A stretch of 64,000 bases of DNA from an uncultured Bacteriovoracaceae bacterium (GCA_937923325.1 CAKZUQ010000003.1:130949-194948), one strand, 5' to 3'. Positions 34,959 through 43,869 are shown, numbered from the stretch's first letter. Made by a program: numbers and translations. The notes: generated from the sequence alone by a model not told the origin.

Positions 34959-36491
34959 ATGAGAAAGTTTACAGATTTAGAACCTTTAGTTTTTAAACTC
35001 GATGAATTTGAGGCAATTAGTATCACTGGTACAGAGGCAACTGATTTTTTGAACTCTCAAACAACTAATTCAGTTTCCTCAATGGATTCCAACACCTTTC
35101 AATTTGATGCACTTTTAGATATTAGTGGTAAGCTTGAAAGCTTTTTTATTACTCTTAAAAAAACTGTTTCTGAATTTATTCTCTTGGTACCTTCCAAGAT
35201 CTATGATGACTCATTTAAAAGAATTCAAAAATTTCATATTATTGAAGATGTTAATTTTTCGAAAATTAAGCACAATTATGTCTTAAAATTTTTTAATAAA
35301 AAGAATAATAATGACTTTAACGGACTTTATGGAAATTTAGAAGCAACTATCGGAAATCTTGAAGATGAAAAAGAAATAGAAAAGCAAATTAATTTTAATG
35401 ACTTATCAACTCTCTTACAGGTTCCGATATTAGATAAAACAATTAAATTAAATGAAATAATAAACAATACATTATTATCTGAAATAGCGGTAAATTATAA
35501 TAAAGGCTGTTTTATAGGCCAAGAGACTGTTTCAAAAATTAATTCAAGGAGAGGGGCCGCAAAAGCACCGCTATTTTTAGAGTCTAAAGAGGAATTAAAG
35601 CTCTCTCTTCCATGTAAAGCGATAAGTCATGGTCAAAGCATAGGAGAGATTTCATATAAAATTTCATTTAAGGATAAGTGTTATTATTTAGCATTTTTGA
35701 ATAGAGAAAATAGAATAGAAAATAAAGACATTTTTTTAGATGTGAATAGTGGTGAACAAGTAAAGACTACTACAAAAAATTTTCCTTTAATTAATAAAGA
35801 TTTGTTATGTTCAAACTTGTATCAATCTGCTGTTATTGACTTTCAGCAATCAAATGAAGACTTGGCAATAAAAAAATTAAAAAGAATAATTAACTTAGAT
35901 TCAAATTATCACGATGCTTATGAGTCACTAGGCGTGATCTATGGAAGGCAAGAAAGGTTTGAAGATGCAATTAAGGTTATGCATGAACTTGAAAAAAATG
36001 CTCCTAAGTCAGTTATGGCCCAAACAAATCTTTCCATGTTTTATATGAAAATTGGTGAAATTGAAAAAGCAGAGACTCATAAATCAAATGCTACTATTAA
36101 TCAATTTGCTGCTTTTGGCGATATTGCTGATGAGAAAAGAGCTAAAGAAGAAGCTGAGAAGAAAAAAGTATCAGAGCTTAAAAGAAGAGAAGAGATGTTT
36201 TTGCAAGTCTTAGCAATAGATAATAAAGATCCATTAGCAAACTTTGGTCTTGGTGAGCTTAGGTTAACACAAGGAAATTTAGAAGAGGCTAAAAAACTTT
36301 TGACTGTAACTATTGGATCTGACCCTAAGTACTCTGTTGCATATTTAGCTCTGGCTAAAGTGTTGATTGAACAAAAAAAATTATCGCATGCAAAGGATAT
36401 TCTCAAAGAAGGTATAGATGTTGCCTCAAAAAATGGAGACCTCATGCCGGCCAATGAAATGCAAAGTCTTTTTTTAGGTTTGAAAATTTAA
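34959..36491 (+). CDS. YgfZ/GcvT-like folate-binding protein fused to TPR repeats
   Basis: The 510-residue protein joins two modules. Residues 1-270 are YgfZ-like: ITGTEATDFLNSQTTNS near the N-terminus and the signature NKGCFIGQETVSKINSRRGA near 187, with the key cysteine in KGCFIGQE. YgfZ (IbaG-linked, tetrahydrofolate-binding) supports Fe-S enzyme assembly. Residues about 285-505 hold at least four tetratricopeptide repeats (e.g. HDAYESLGVIYGRQERFEDA, PLANFGLGELRLTQGNLEEA) broken by a charged helix KEEAEKKKVSELKRREE. Stand-alone YgfZ lacks TPRs, so the fusion is unusual. The A-type carrier gene lies just upstream. Confidence 0.85.
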   Translation: MRKFTDLEPLVFKLDEFEAISITGTEATDFLNSQTTNSVSSMDSNTFQFDALLDISGKLESFFITLKKTVSEFILLVPSKIYDDSFKRIQKFHIIEDVNFSKIKHNYVLKFFNKKNNNDFNGLYGNLEATIGNLEDEKEIEKQINFNDLSTLLQVPILDKTIKLNEIINNTLLSEIAVNYNKGCFIGQETVSKINSRRGAAKAPLFLESKEELKLSLPCKAISHGQSIGEISYKISFKDKCYYLAFLNRENRIENKDIFLDVNSGEQVKTTTKNFPLINKDLLCSNLYQSAVIDFQQSNEDLAIKKLKRIINLDSNYHDAYESLGVIYGRQERFEDAIKVMHELEKNAPKSVMAQTNLSMFYMKIGEIEKAETHKSNATINQFAAFGDIADEKRAKEEAEKKKVSELKRREEMFLQVLAIDNKDPLANFGLGELRLTQGNLEEAKKLLTVTIGSDPKYSVAYLALAKVLIEQKKLSHAKDILKEGIDVASKNGDLMPANEMQSLFLGLKI

Positions 36492-36670
36492 AATTAATTC
36501 ATATTAAATTAGTCATCTATTTTTTAAATACTATTTGAGATTAATATCACTATCAATAGGATTTCATTAATACTTAATAGGGTTTATTTATATTTTTATG
36601 TTAATATGTATGTCTATATGTGTGGCAATTCTTTTGATGTCAGTACTTATTTTCTTAAAGGGAGTTGTTA

Positions 36671-38485
36671 ATGAAGTCTTTTCACAAAATTATTACTAAT
36701 CAAAAAGGTATCTCTTTAGTTGAGGTAATTGTTGCTGCTGCTATGTCTGTAATTGTATCTTTTGCAGTTCTTAAAACTAATGAAACAGGTCAAAAAGGCC
36801 TTTCAAAAGTTACATCTGATTTAGATTTAAAACTTTGGCAACAACAAATTTTGATTTATCAATTGTCCGATCCCATAGCGTGTTTAAATACATTTGAAGA
36901 TACCTTGCCTGCTGATGCTGATACATCAATTGTTAGTTTAAAAGATGTTGGAGACAAACCCTTTGCTACAGTTGGTAATTTAATAAATAATACTTCTGGT
37001 AATTGGATATTAAAAGAAATTCGTAGGGAAGCTTTTAGGGCCACAGATGGAGATGTGGGTTTAAAGGGTACTTGCGAAGTTCGTTTAAGCGTTGAAAGAT
37101 CTGGAGGAGGAAAAAGATCTTTTGGTCCAAAAGTAAAAGATATAATAATTCCGCTTATTTGCTCTCGTCGAAATGATGGCTCATGGTCGAGTTGTTCTGC
37201 TCAAGGCAATAATAATGGTGGGCTTTGGACAAAGCATATATTAGGTGGTGATGGATTAGGATATATTCATAGCAATGGTGAATATGTACGAATAGGTAGT
37301 GGCGGAGGAAATATTACGGCGCCATTGGAAATCAAAGAAAGATCCCAAAATGATTTCTCTATGGGAACTTTGGGTGTAAAAGAAGGCCTTAAGATAGAAA
37401 ATCAAGATACTGCATTAGTGTTAGGTAACAATAGTGCCCTCTATGAAGATGGTAATGGATGTTCTTTTTTTGGAAATGCCTCTAGTGGAGCCATTGAGAG
37501 AGGTTATCGGCATTGTGGGGATGGTGTTGTTACCTTAGGTGAATCGAGTTCTGATGTTAAGGTTGGTATTGGGGTTGATAGTCCTGTAGCAAAAATGCAA
37601 GTTTATAGTAGTGACTCTCAAAGCCTTGACTCAGTGCTTGAGCCATCTATACCGAGTTATGGAACACATACAGGAATGTTTAAGCATTCAATATCAACTA
37701 ATAGAGGTGGACAAAGAGATGGTGCCTTATATGGTATTTATGAGATTAATAATGGCGGTGTTGGTCACTTGGGCGCAGCTCTAAATACTCATTCTGAAAT
37801 TAAATCAGGCGGTACTGTCGATACCTTTAGAGCGCAACAAAATATTGTTATTTCAAATGGAAGTGTCACAAATCAATTAGCTGGAGCATATTACAATATA
37901 ATTGGAGGAGGTTCTATTGATGGTGATGTCTTAGGGGTTGATATTGGAGGAGTAGGTAGCGGTAGTGTTACTAATAAGGCAATAGGACTTAGAATTTCTG
38001 GTGTCGGACAAGCAGATAACGGATCATATGGAGTTTATCAATCTCAAAGCAATATTAAAAATTACTTTGCTAGTCGAGTAGATATTGGCTCTGAAGCCAC
38101 GTCTTTAGATGGTAATACAAAACTATATGTTGATGGTGATGTTGTTGTCACAGGAACTATTTCTCAGGGAACTTCTACAAGAATTCAAGGTGGTCATAGC
38201 ATTTTAGATCCAAGTCCTCGGACAAATTCAAATGGAATTGTATGTACCTCAACTACTATTACTAATGGCGCAATTACTAAGACGAAGAAAACTTGTAAAT
38301 GCCCTGATGGGTATACAGTATTGACTGGTGGTGGAAGTTGTTTTTCTGATGAGGCATCACTTAAAGAAAGTTTTCCTTTTGATAATCCTGGCAATAGTGG
38401 TTGGACTATCGAATGTTCTACTAAGAGTACAAGTCCAAATGTTACTACGAGTTCCTTTATTAGAGTGATCTGTATTAAAGATTAA
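36671..38485 (+). CDS. Large prepilin-like protein with fibre-type C-terminal region
   Basis: From the ATG at 36671 (GGGAG RBS) the 604-residue product starts with a type IV prepilin leader. The peptidase site is KG|ISLVEVIVAAAMSV with Glu at +5, followed by one hydrophobic helix. Residues to about 190 look like a pilin globular domain (cysteines in CLNTF and GTCEVR). The rest is glycine/serine-rich beta sequence: YIHSNGEYVRIGSGGG, SIDGDVLGVDIGGVGSGS and TKLYVDGDVVVTGTIS, which resembles phage tail-fibre and trimeric-fibre shafts. A cysteine-rich end domain (CKCPDGYTVLTGGGSC, from about 530) closes it. It may be a pilus-tip or surface adhesin for attaching to prey or surfaces (inference). Confidence 0.75.
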   Translation: MKSFHKIITNQKGISLVEVIVAAAMSVIVSFAVLKTNETGQKGLSKVTSDLDLKLWQQQILIYQLSDPIACLNTFEDTLPADADTSIVSLKDVGDKPFATVGNLINNTSGNWILKEIRREAFRATDGDVGLKGTCEVRLSVERSGGGKRSFGPKVKDIIIPLICSRRNDGSWSSCSAQGNNNGGLWTKHILGGDGLGYIHSNGEYVRIGSGGGNITAPLEIKERSQNDFSMGTLGVKEGLKIENQDTALVLGNNSALYEDGNGCSFFGNASSGAIERGYRHCGDGVVTLGESSSDVKVGIGVDSPVAKMQVYSSDSQSLDSVLEPSIPSYGTHTGMFKHSISTNRGGQRDGALYGIYEINNGGVGHLGAALNTHSEIKSGGTVDTFRAQQNIVISNGSVTNQLAGAYYNIIGGGSIDGDVLGVDIGGVGSGSVTNKAIGLRISGVGQADNGSYGVYQSQSNIKNYFASRVDIGSEATSLDGNTKLYVDGDVVVTGTISQGTSTRIQGGHSILDPSPRTNSNGIVCTSTTITNGAITKTKKTCKCPDGYTVLTGGGSCFSDEASLKESFPFDNPGNSGWTIECSTKSTSPNVTTSSFIRVICIKD

Positions 38486-38844
38486 AATTTAATACTTTTT
38501 CAATTTTATTAATTGTGATTTTGCCGTGATAGTAAGAAGTTGAAATAAAGCTTTAACCTTACAGATAAGGTCTAGAACCCATCTTTAAAAGAAATTAAAG
38601 TCGATATTTCAAATATTTCGTGTGATAGATCTTTAGTATCGATTTGAACATTTTAATAAACAAATAAGTAAAGATTGATGCGGATACATGGCCATACAAA
38701 TGAAAAAAATCATAAAGAAATAGGATAAAAGTTACTAATTTCCCACAACGTTAGCTAAAATTGAATTAATTGTTACATTTTTGTAACAAAAAATAATATA
38801 TGTGCTAATGAACTCTAAAAATACTTTATTTAAAAGGAGAAGAA
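38486..38844. other. Non-coding gap with two small inverted repeats
   Basis: This 359-base AT-rich gap follows the prepilin-fibre gene. It holds a 6-bp hairpin ACCTTA-CAGA-TAAGGT (38556-38571) with no T-run and a perfect 8-bp inverted repeat at 38770-38789. No reading frame or RNA gene is recognised. Confidence 0.6.
38770..38789. repeat. Perfect inverted repeat TTGTTACA-TTTT-TGTAACAA
   Basis: Eight-base arms around a TTTT centre lie 56 bases before the GTG at 38845. The symmetric form suits a dimeric repressor or activator site; read on the minus strand it could instead act as a weak terminator. Confidence 0.55.
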
Positions 38845-39495
38845 GTGCAAAAAATGTTATTCATAATTTTACTAATGATATTTAATATAAATGCTTTTGG
38901 TGGAGATTCTTTCTTTATATATCCAAGATTAAAAAAGAATACTACCAGAGGAGCTCGATTTTATAATGATAAAAGTTTCTATTTAAAAGCTCTTGTAAAA
39001 AGATCTAAGAAACAAGAAAAACCAATATTAGGATATGAGCTTTTTGAATGCTCGTATGATTCTTGTCAAGATGAATCCTCTTTGATTTTGACTACTGAAG
39101 ACAGTTTTGAGTATGTAAATCTTTTTTCGGATTTAATTAAATATAAAAACGAGCTTAGAAAAGACATCAATAAACATAACCTACTTGTGATACCTTTAAT
39201 TCCAGCGTTTGGAGCTTCAACTCTTCTTGGAGCTGCTAGTTTTGTAGGTGGTGGTAAGCTGGGGCTTTTCATTGGTATGATCGGAGCAACTGTAACTGGA
39301 GGATATTTATTACATAATTTATCTGCAGCAAAAGAGATTGGTAAAGAGTCAAGAGAAATATATAATAAAACCGCACTCGCTGAAGTTTTTAAAGCTTTAA
39401 ATGAAACTAAAGAGATAAGAGACAGAAGACTTATTAGGGTTAGTGGAAGTAATCTCGAAGAGCTATTTATTGAATTAAAAAGAATCTTTATTTAA
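38845..39495 (+). CDS. Exported membrane protein of unknown function
   Basis: GTG at 38845 is chosen because AGGAG stands 4 bases before it; the ATG at 38854 is too far from it. The 216-residue product has an N-terminal signal or anchor (MLFIILLMIFNINAFG), a basic domain with one cysteine pair (FECSYDSC near residue 71), then two glycine-rich membrane helices (about 113-131 and 136-156) and a charged helical tail. I recognise no family. A terminator follows 36 bases later. Confidence 0.7.
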   Translation: MQKMLFIILLMIFNINAFGGDSFFIYPRLKKNTTRGARFYNDKSFYLKALVKRSKKQEKPILGYELFECSYDSCQDESSLILTTEDSFEYVNLFSDLIKYKNELRKDINKHNLLVIPLIPAFGASTLLGAASFVGGGKLGLFIGMIGATVTGGYLLHNLSAAKEIGKESREIYNKTALAEVFKALNETKEIRDRRLIRVSGSNLEELFIELKRIFI

Positions 39496-39530
39496 ATGCA
39501 TACATTCTAATTACTTAGAAAATTTCCAAT

Positions 39531-39562
39531 AAAAAAGCCAACTCAAATGAGTTGGCTTTTTT
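39531..39562. terminator. Bidirectional intrinsic terminator
   Basis: AAAAAAGCCAACTC/GAGTTGGCTTTTTT (39531-39544 with 39549-39562) is a 14-bp stem with a four-base loop, between the convergent membrane-protein and tRNA-Asn genes. It can serve both strands. Confidence 0.88.
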
Positions 39563-39570
39563 ATTAATAA

Positions 39571-39646
39571 TGGCGGGAATGGGCGGGCTCGAACCGCCGA
39601 CAAATAGATTAACAGTCTACTGCTCTACCAACTGAGCTACACTCCC
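39571..39646 (-). tRNA. tRNA-Asn (GTT)
   Basis: The 76-base cloverleaf has acceptor GGGAGTG/CATTCCC (one G-T), D stem GCTC/GAGC, anticodon loop CTGTTAA (anticodon GTT), T arm GGCGG-TTCGAGC-CCGCC and an encoded CCA. Confidence 0.95.
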
Positions 39647-39764
39647 AATTATTGTTCGTTTAAGATAAGGCTATTTCGGATTTTTGTCTAGTTTTTTTTT
39701 ACTCTAACTTATTAAAATTGTTGGAGTTGTGCGTTATTCTTGATTGATTACCTCAAGTTTGTGT

Positions 39765-39770
39765 TATAAT
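39765..39770 (+). promoter_or_regulatory. Possible -10 box abutting the next start codon
   Basis: TATAAT ends 6 bases before the ATG at 39777 with no ribosome site between; TTGATT lies 19 bases upstream. This layout suggests a leaderless transcript. Confidence 0.4.
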
Positions 39771-39776
39771 TTGTGA

Positions 39777-40019
39777 ATGTCTATAGCTGAACTGAAAATT
39801 CTCAATAAAAAGGCAGACTCTAAAGAAGTCGATGAATCTAGGGCTTTGAGCTATATTGACTCATTTCATCCCGCAGTTCTAAGGTTATTAGCGAATGATA
39901 AATTAAATCATAAGAGACAATCACCCAAAGCATATCGTGACCAACAAAAAATAACCTTTAAATGTGCTGCAAAGTTAAATTTAAGACCAAATAGCCTATT
40001 AAATAAAAAAGTCGGCTAG
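39777..40019 (+). CDS. Small basic hypothetical protein
   Basis: The 80-residue product is basic and mainly helical, with no signal peptide or membrane segment. The central block ALSYIDSFHPAVLRLLANDKLNHKRQ and the end KITFKCAAKLNLRPNSLL suggest a small nucleic-acid- or protein-binding domain, but I recognise no family. It has no Shine-Dalgarno; a -10-like TATAAT is just upstream. The last 4 bases overlap the convergent acyltransferase gene. Confidence 0.5.
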   Translation: MSIAELKILNKKADSKEVDESRALSYIDSFHPAVLRLLANDKLNHKRQSPKAYRDQQKITFKCAAKLNLRPNSLLNKKVG

Positions 40020-41017
40020 ATTTTCAAAAAGTAATAATCTTTCTCTTTGATCAAAGGATTATTAATAAATATAACATCCTCATTTATTAGTGCCTTCTCA
40101 ATAAAAATTTCATCATTTTCATCGTTACCTTTTTCGACATAGACAATACACTCATCAGTTAGTTCAAGGCTTGAGTCATTTTTAAATCTAGTTCTTTTAA
40201 GTCCCTTAACAAGGCTTATATCTTTTAACTTTGCTCTATAGTGTGGGCCACCATCAAAAGGGTCTACTTCAGATGTATATTCAAATCCAATTGATTCAAG
40301 CATCTTTTTTACAGGAAGTGTATCTTGTCCTACTTTTCCAACGGCATTCCTTGCATCCATAGGTAAAAGGGCCATATAAATATTTTCTGAGGGAAACAGA
40401 CTTAAGATAAATTCTTTATTTGATCTACTTAGAATATCAGCTTCTTGGTAGTTCATATTCATAAACTGTCTTCCAATAGCTTCCCATAAAGGAGCATTTC
40501 CATCGTTATCCAAGGGAGGCATTAACTCAGAATGAATTTCTTCTTTGAAACGATCTTGGTTAAGACCCATATATAAGAATCTACTATAAGATAAAACCTT
40601 ACCAAGTTTTAGTTTATGTCCTCTATAATCTGGATGTAGAACCAAGCCTCCAATTTCTGTGGGGCCATTCATATTTAGGCCAAGCTTTAATGTTCCATGT
40701 ACAAAACCAGTATTTATAGTTGTAGAATATTTATTTTCATGAGCAACTCTTAAAAAGAAATGTGGTTCATCTTTGGTTCCATGCTGAGCATGAATCATGG
40801 ATACGCCAATAACTTTACTGATATCAGTATCTTCAAGAACAAAGATATAATAGTTTTGGCTCAGGTCTTTGGAAGGAGTCTTAAAGGACTTCAAAGACTT
40901 ATTGATTTTATCTTCAATAAGTTTTTTATCTCTTGGAAGATTTATAAAAACAACTTTTTGGCTTAGTTCATATAAATCTTCTAAATCTTTTAATTTGCAA
41001 CTTCTTATTTTAAACAT
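40016..41017 (-). CDS. Arginine N-succinyltransferase (AstA)-family protein
   Basis: The 333-residue protein follows the AstA fold (a doubled GNAT type): MFKIRSCKLKDLEDLYELS at the N-terminus, GPTEIGGLVLHPDYRGH near residue 137 (acyl-CoA-binding loop), ENIYMALLPMDARNAVGKVG near 212 and VDPFDGGPHYRA near 247. AstA transfers succinyl from succinyl-CoA to arginine. Many lineages keep AstA-like proteins with other acyl donors or acceptors, so activity is tentative. It lies 3 bases after a truncated aminotransferase-like gene; in the AST pathway an aminotransferase (AstC) acts downstream, which makes the pairing notable. Confidence 0.8.
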   Translation of the reverse strand: MFKIRSCKLKDLEDLYELSQKVVFINLPRDKKLIEDKINKSLKSFKTPSKDLSQNYYIFVLEDTDISKVIGVSMIHAQHGTKDEPHFFLRVAHENKYSTTINTGFVHGTLKLGLNMNGPTEIGGLVLHPDYRGHKLKLGKVLSYSRFLYMGLNQDRFKEEIHSELMPPLDNDGNAPLWEAIGRQFMNMNYQEADILSRSNKEFILSLFPSENIYMALLPMDARNAVGKVGQDTLPVKKMLESIGFEYTSEVDPFDGGPHYRAKLKDISLVKGLKRTRFKNDSSLELTDECIVYVEKGNDENDEIFIEKALINEDVIFINNPLIKEKDYYFLKI

Positions 41018-41020
41018 CTC

Positions 41021-41524
41021 TTATAATATCCTTTTAATTCGTTGTATTAAATCATAAAGATCTCTATCTGTAATTCCTAGTGGAAGATATAAGTATAGCT
41101 TATTGTTTAAATAGTTCTTAGAATCAATAAAGATACCATTCGTTAGGAAAGAATTTTTATCTATAGAAAGATTAAACTCTAAAATAGGTAAATCACTTAT
41201 TATCTTAAAATCATTATCTTGAAGTTCTTGTATAATGTGAGCTAGCCTTCCAGTATTTATAAAAATCTTATTGAAACGGTCAGACAAATTAGAGGGAAGA
41301 AGATCTAAGTAACTATTTAGACTATTAGTCGTAAACAATATTGAACTAAAAGGATCTAGTCCATATCCACTAAGAGGTTTGGTCGAATAAGCTCTTAGAT
41401 CATAAAGTTTTGTGTCTAAAGTTGTTTGAATAAAAGGACCAAAAGTAATCTTTGAGGATATTACAGGATCAATTGAATCTGATATTTGAGCATTTTTAAT
41501 ATACAGAACATCTTTTAAAATAAT
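41021..41524 (-). CDS. Truncated aminotransferase-like protein, probable ATT start
   Basis: The frame is open from 41539 but has no ATG, GTG or TTG before 41338. AAGGAG stands exactly 7 bases before ATT at 41524, the best start, giving 167 residues. The beginning (KITFGPFIQTTLDTKLYDLRAYSTKPLSGYG) looks like the N-terminal segment of class-III aminotransferases. The end (GIFIDSKNYLNNKLYLYLPL and DRDLYDLIQRIKRIL) looks like their small C-terminal domain. The large PLP-binding domain with the catalytic lysine is absent. It precedes the AstA-like gene by 3 bases. It could be a regulatory partner or a decayed gene with an intact frame. Confidence 0.5.
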   Translation of the reverse strand: MILKDVLYIKNAQISDSIDPVISSKITFGPFIQTTLDTKLYDLRAYSTKPLSGYGLDPFSSILFTTNSLNSYLDLLPSNLSDRFNKIFINTGRLAHIIQELQDNDFKIISDLPILEFNLSIDKNSFLTNGIFIDSKNYLNNKLYLYLPLGITDRDLYDLIQRIKRIL

Positions 41525-41571
41525 ACTAAAGCTCCTTGCCTAAGAGTTTTGACAATAACATAATATAGCCT

Positions 41572-42222
41572 ATGAAAACAACAGATGTAGTTAAGACTTT
41601 TAAAAATTTATTTGAATCAAATGAGTTAGATAAAGCAAAAGAATATCTTATAGATTATCAGGATGCTTTTGAAGAAAATGTTTATTCATATAATAGAGGT
41701 GTAATAGAGTTCAATTTAGCAAACTTCCCTGAATCAAAGCTTTATTTAGAAAAAGCGATAAAAAGTGGTTTAGATTCAAAAGCGGTAAAAGATCTAATAT
41801 CTCAAGTAGACCAAAATTTAGGAATTAAAAGGGCACAAGAATCAATAACAATTACAGACCACTTAATCGAAAAAACTGAACTTATAAGTATTGATATAAC
41901 TTTGATTATGTCAGCAGCTTTGCTTCTCGGTGGACTTATATCATTAAAAAAAATCTATGGAGTATCACTTAAAATAATGACGTTACTTCTAACTACTATT
42001 CCTTTTGCTTGGTCTTTATACTATATGAATTATTATTCAACTTTTATCGCAACTGAAGACAGAGAAATGAGAGAGGGGCCTTCAAAAATATTTGAAGATA
42101 CTTTTAATATGCCTGAAGGGATAAAGTATATAATTTCAAAAAGATACAAAAATTGGGGATATGTTACTTATCCTAGTAAGTATAGTGGATGGTTGAAAAT
42201 AAGATCTAAGGAAAAAATATGA
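41572..42222 (+). CDS. TPR-SH3 membrane protein (BatE-like)
   Basis: The 216-residue protein has N-terminal tetratricopeptide-like helices (about 5-75, with YSYNRGVIEFNLANFPESKL), two membrane helices (about 105-124 and 130-150) and a C-terminal bacterial SH3-like domain (EDREMREGPSKIFEDTFNMP through GYVTYPSKYSGWLKI). This order resembles BatE proteins of von Willebrand-type (Bat) operons, though no Bat gene is next to it. It diverges from the aminotransferase-like gene across 47 bases. Its stop overlaps the next ATG, starting a four- or five-gene plus-strand run. Confidence 0.75.
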   Translation: MKTTDVVKTFKNLFESNELDKAKEYLIDYQDAFEENVYSYNRGVIEFNLANFPESKLYLEKAIKSGLDSKAVKDLISQVDQNLGIKRAQESITITDHLIEKTELISIDITLIMSAALLLGGLISLKKIYGVSLKIMTLLLTTIPFAWSLYYMNYYSTFIATEDREMREGPSKIFEDTFNMPEGIKYIISKRYKNWGYVTYPSKYSGWLKIRSKEKI

Positions 42223-42809
42223 ATAAGAAAAATTTTGAAGAAGAAAATAGATCTTTAAATAAAGTAGAAGAAAATATCGCTTCATATTTTTGGAAGGCAA
42301 GTCCTTTATATAGATCCAAAAAAGGAGGATTACATCGCTTTTTAAGAAAGATAGATGTCCTAAAAAATTTTACAGACCTTGAGCTTAGAACATTCTCAAA
42401 ATATTTACATTTGAGGAATTATGAAGAAGGCGAGTGTATATTTAAAGAAGGAGATAGAGGTTTTGGCTTTTATCTTATTTATACTGGAAGCGTAAGAATA
42501 TTTGCAAAAGATTTAAAAGGAGAGGATAGTTTTATAACTGACTTAGAAAAATACGATTTCTTTGGTGAGTTGTCTTTATTAGAAGCAAATGCAAAAAGAA
42601 GTGCTTCTGTTGTAGCCGGAAACAATACAACAATTCTAGCTCTTTATATTCCAGACTTCGAAGAAATACTAGATTCAAAGCCAATAATAGCTGCAAAGAT
42701 TCTAAAATCTTTATCAATTATCACAACAAGAAGATTCTTCGCTGTAACATCAGAACTTAAGCGCTTAAAACATAAAGTAAGGGAATATGAAAAAAAACAA
42801 AATAGTTAA
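42219..42809 (+). CDS. Cyclic-nucleotide-binding-domain protein
   Basis: The 196-residue protein has one CRP-type sensor domain (about 45-165): DVLKNFTDLELRTFSKYL, GECIFKEGDRGFGFYLIYTGSVRIF and the phosphate-binding cassette FFGELSLLEANAKRSASVVA. There is no DNA-binding domain, only a charged coiled tail (LKRLKHKVREYEKK). The cassette arginine is present (KRSASV), so cAMP, cGMP or another nucleotide could bind. It is translationally coupled to the TPR-SH3 gene upstream and overlaps the permease gene downstream by 23 bases, so it may gate either. Confidence 0.87.
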   Translation: MNKKNFEEENRSLNKVEENIASYFWKASPLYRSKKGGLHRFLRKIDVLKNFTDLELRTFSKYLHLRNYEEGECIFKEGDRGFGFYLIYTGSVRIFAKDLKGEDSFITDLEKYDFFGELSLLEANAKRSASVVAGNNTTILALYIPDFEEILDSKPIIAAKILKSLSIITTRRFFAVTSELKRLKHKVREYEKKQNS

Positions 42810-43839
42810 TAGAAATATTTCAAAACTAATTTTCTTTATAGTCATTATTACCTTAATGATAGGTCTTGTGTTTTCTGTAAGTAGAGTTTTTATACCTTTA
42901 GGTATTGCTTATATATTATCTTTAATGATTAAGCCGATAAAAAAGAAACTACAATTAGCATCTGTGACAAAGAGAATTTTTATTATTGCCTTTATGCTAC
43001 TTATGGCCGTTGTATTTATTCTGCCTTTTTCAGCTGCAATAAATTCAATATCAGAAGAGTTTTCAAAATTGGAGTACTATATTCCTAAGCTCGAAATTTA
43101 TCTAAGGTTAAAATATGATATTTTTCAAGATTTTATTCTGAATAAGTTTAATTATAGATTAGATATCAATCCTGTCGATAGCTTATTTGAACTAGCTGAA
43201 AGTACAACGAAATCTGTTTTTATTTACCTTCCAAAAATTGTAGGGGCCTTATTAGAGTGGGGCTTTATAATCCCATTATTTTTATATTTCATTTTAAAAG
43301 ACTCAAGAAAGTTAACAAGAGGAGTCCTAAAGGTTGTTCCTAATAATATCGTTGAGAAGGTATATTTTTTAATTTATAGATTTAATACAAAGTTTGGTGA
43401 CTATATTTTTGCTAAAACAATTGAGGCAATAATAGTTGGAGTTATTATAACGGCTGGCCTTTTAATTATGGGATATCCTTTTGCTTTTATATTAGGAATA
43501 GTAGCAGGGCTTACTAACATATTACCGTATTTAGGTCCCATTTTAGGTTATGTACCGGCTTTAGTGATAGGTTTATCTGGTGGTTATGATGACTCATTAG
43601 TTATTGGAATGACAATTTTATACTCTGTTGCTAATATAATTGATTTAGCTATTGTATTTCCAATACTAGTTTCAAAAATTGTTAATCTTCATCCGATAGT
43701 TGTTGTATTGAGCGTTATTATAGGGTCTCAGTTCTTAGGAGTTGCAGGAATGATAATTTCAATACCAATAGCAGCTTTTTTTAAAATACTTTTTGAGCAA
43801 ATATATTCTGATATATACGGAGACTCAACTAGTTTTTGA
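42787..43839 (+). CDS. AI-2E / PerM-family transporter
   Basis: The 350-residue inner-membrane protein has about seven or eight helices and the family's late glycine/proline blocks: YPFAFILGIVAGLTNILPYLGPILG near residue 228, then VNLHPIVVVLSVIIGSQFLGVAGMIISIPIAA near 296. Family members export autoinducer-2 (TqsA), act as sodium/proton antiporters or have unknown cargo, so substrate is not assigned. AGGGA precedes an ATG inside the end of the cNMP-binding gene. Confidence 0.9.
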   Translation: MKKNKIVNRNISKLIFFIVIITLMIGLVFSVSRVFIPLGIAYILSLMIKPIKKKLQLASVTKRIFIIAFMLLMAVVFILPFSAAINSISEEFSKLEYYIPKLEIYLRLKYDIFQDFILNKFNYRLDINPVDSLFELAESTTKSVFIYLPKIVGALLEWGFIIPLFLYFILKDSRKLTRGVLKVVPNNIVEKVYFLIYRFNTKFGDYIFAKTIEAIIVGVIITAGLLIMGYPFAFILGIVAGLTNILPYLGPILGYVPALVIGLSGGYDDSLVIGMTILYSVANIIDLAIVFPILVSKIVNLHPIVVVLSVIIGSQFLGVAGMIISIPIAAFFKILFEQIYSDIYGDSTSF

Positions 43840-43869
43840 CGTGTATCGTAAAAATAGGTAAATTATCTT

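Noticed and set aside
36620..36640. TGGCAATTCTTTTGAT as a sigma-54 promoter of the prepilin-fibre gene
   Set aside because: The -12 GC dinucleotide is GA at the required spacing.
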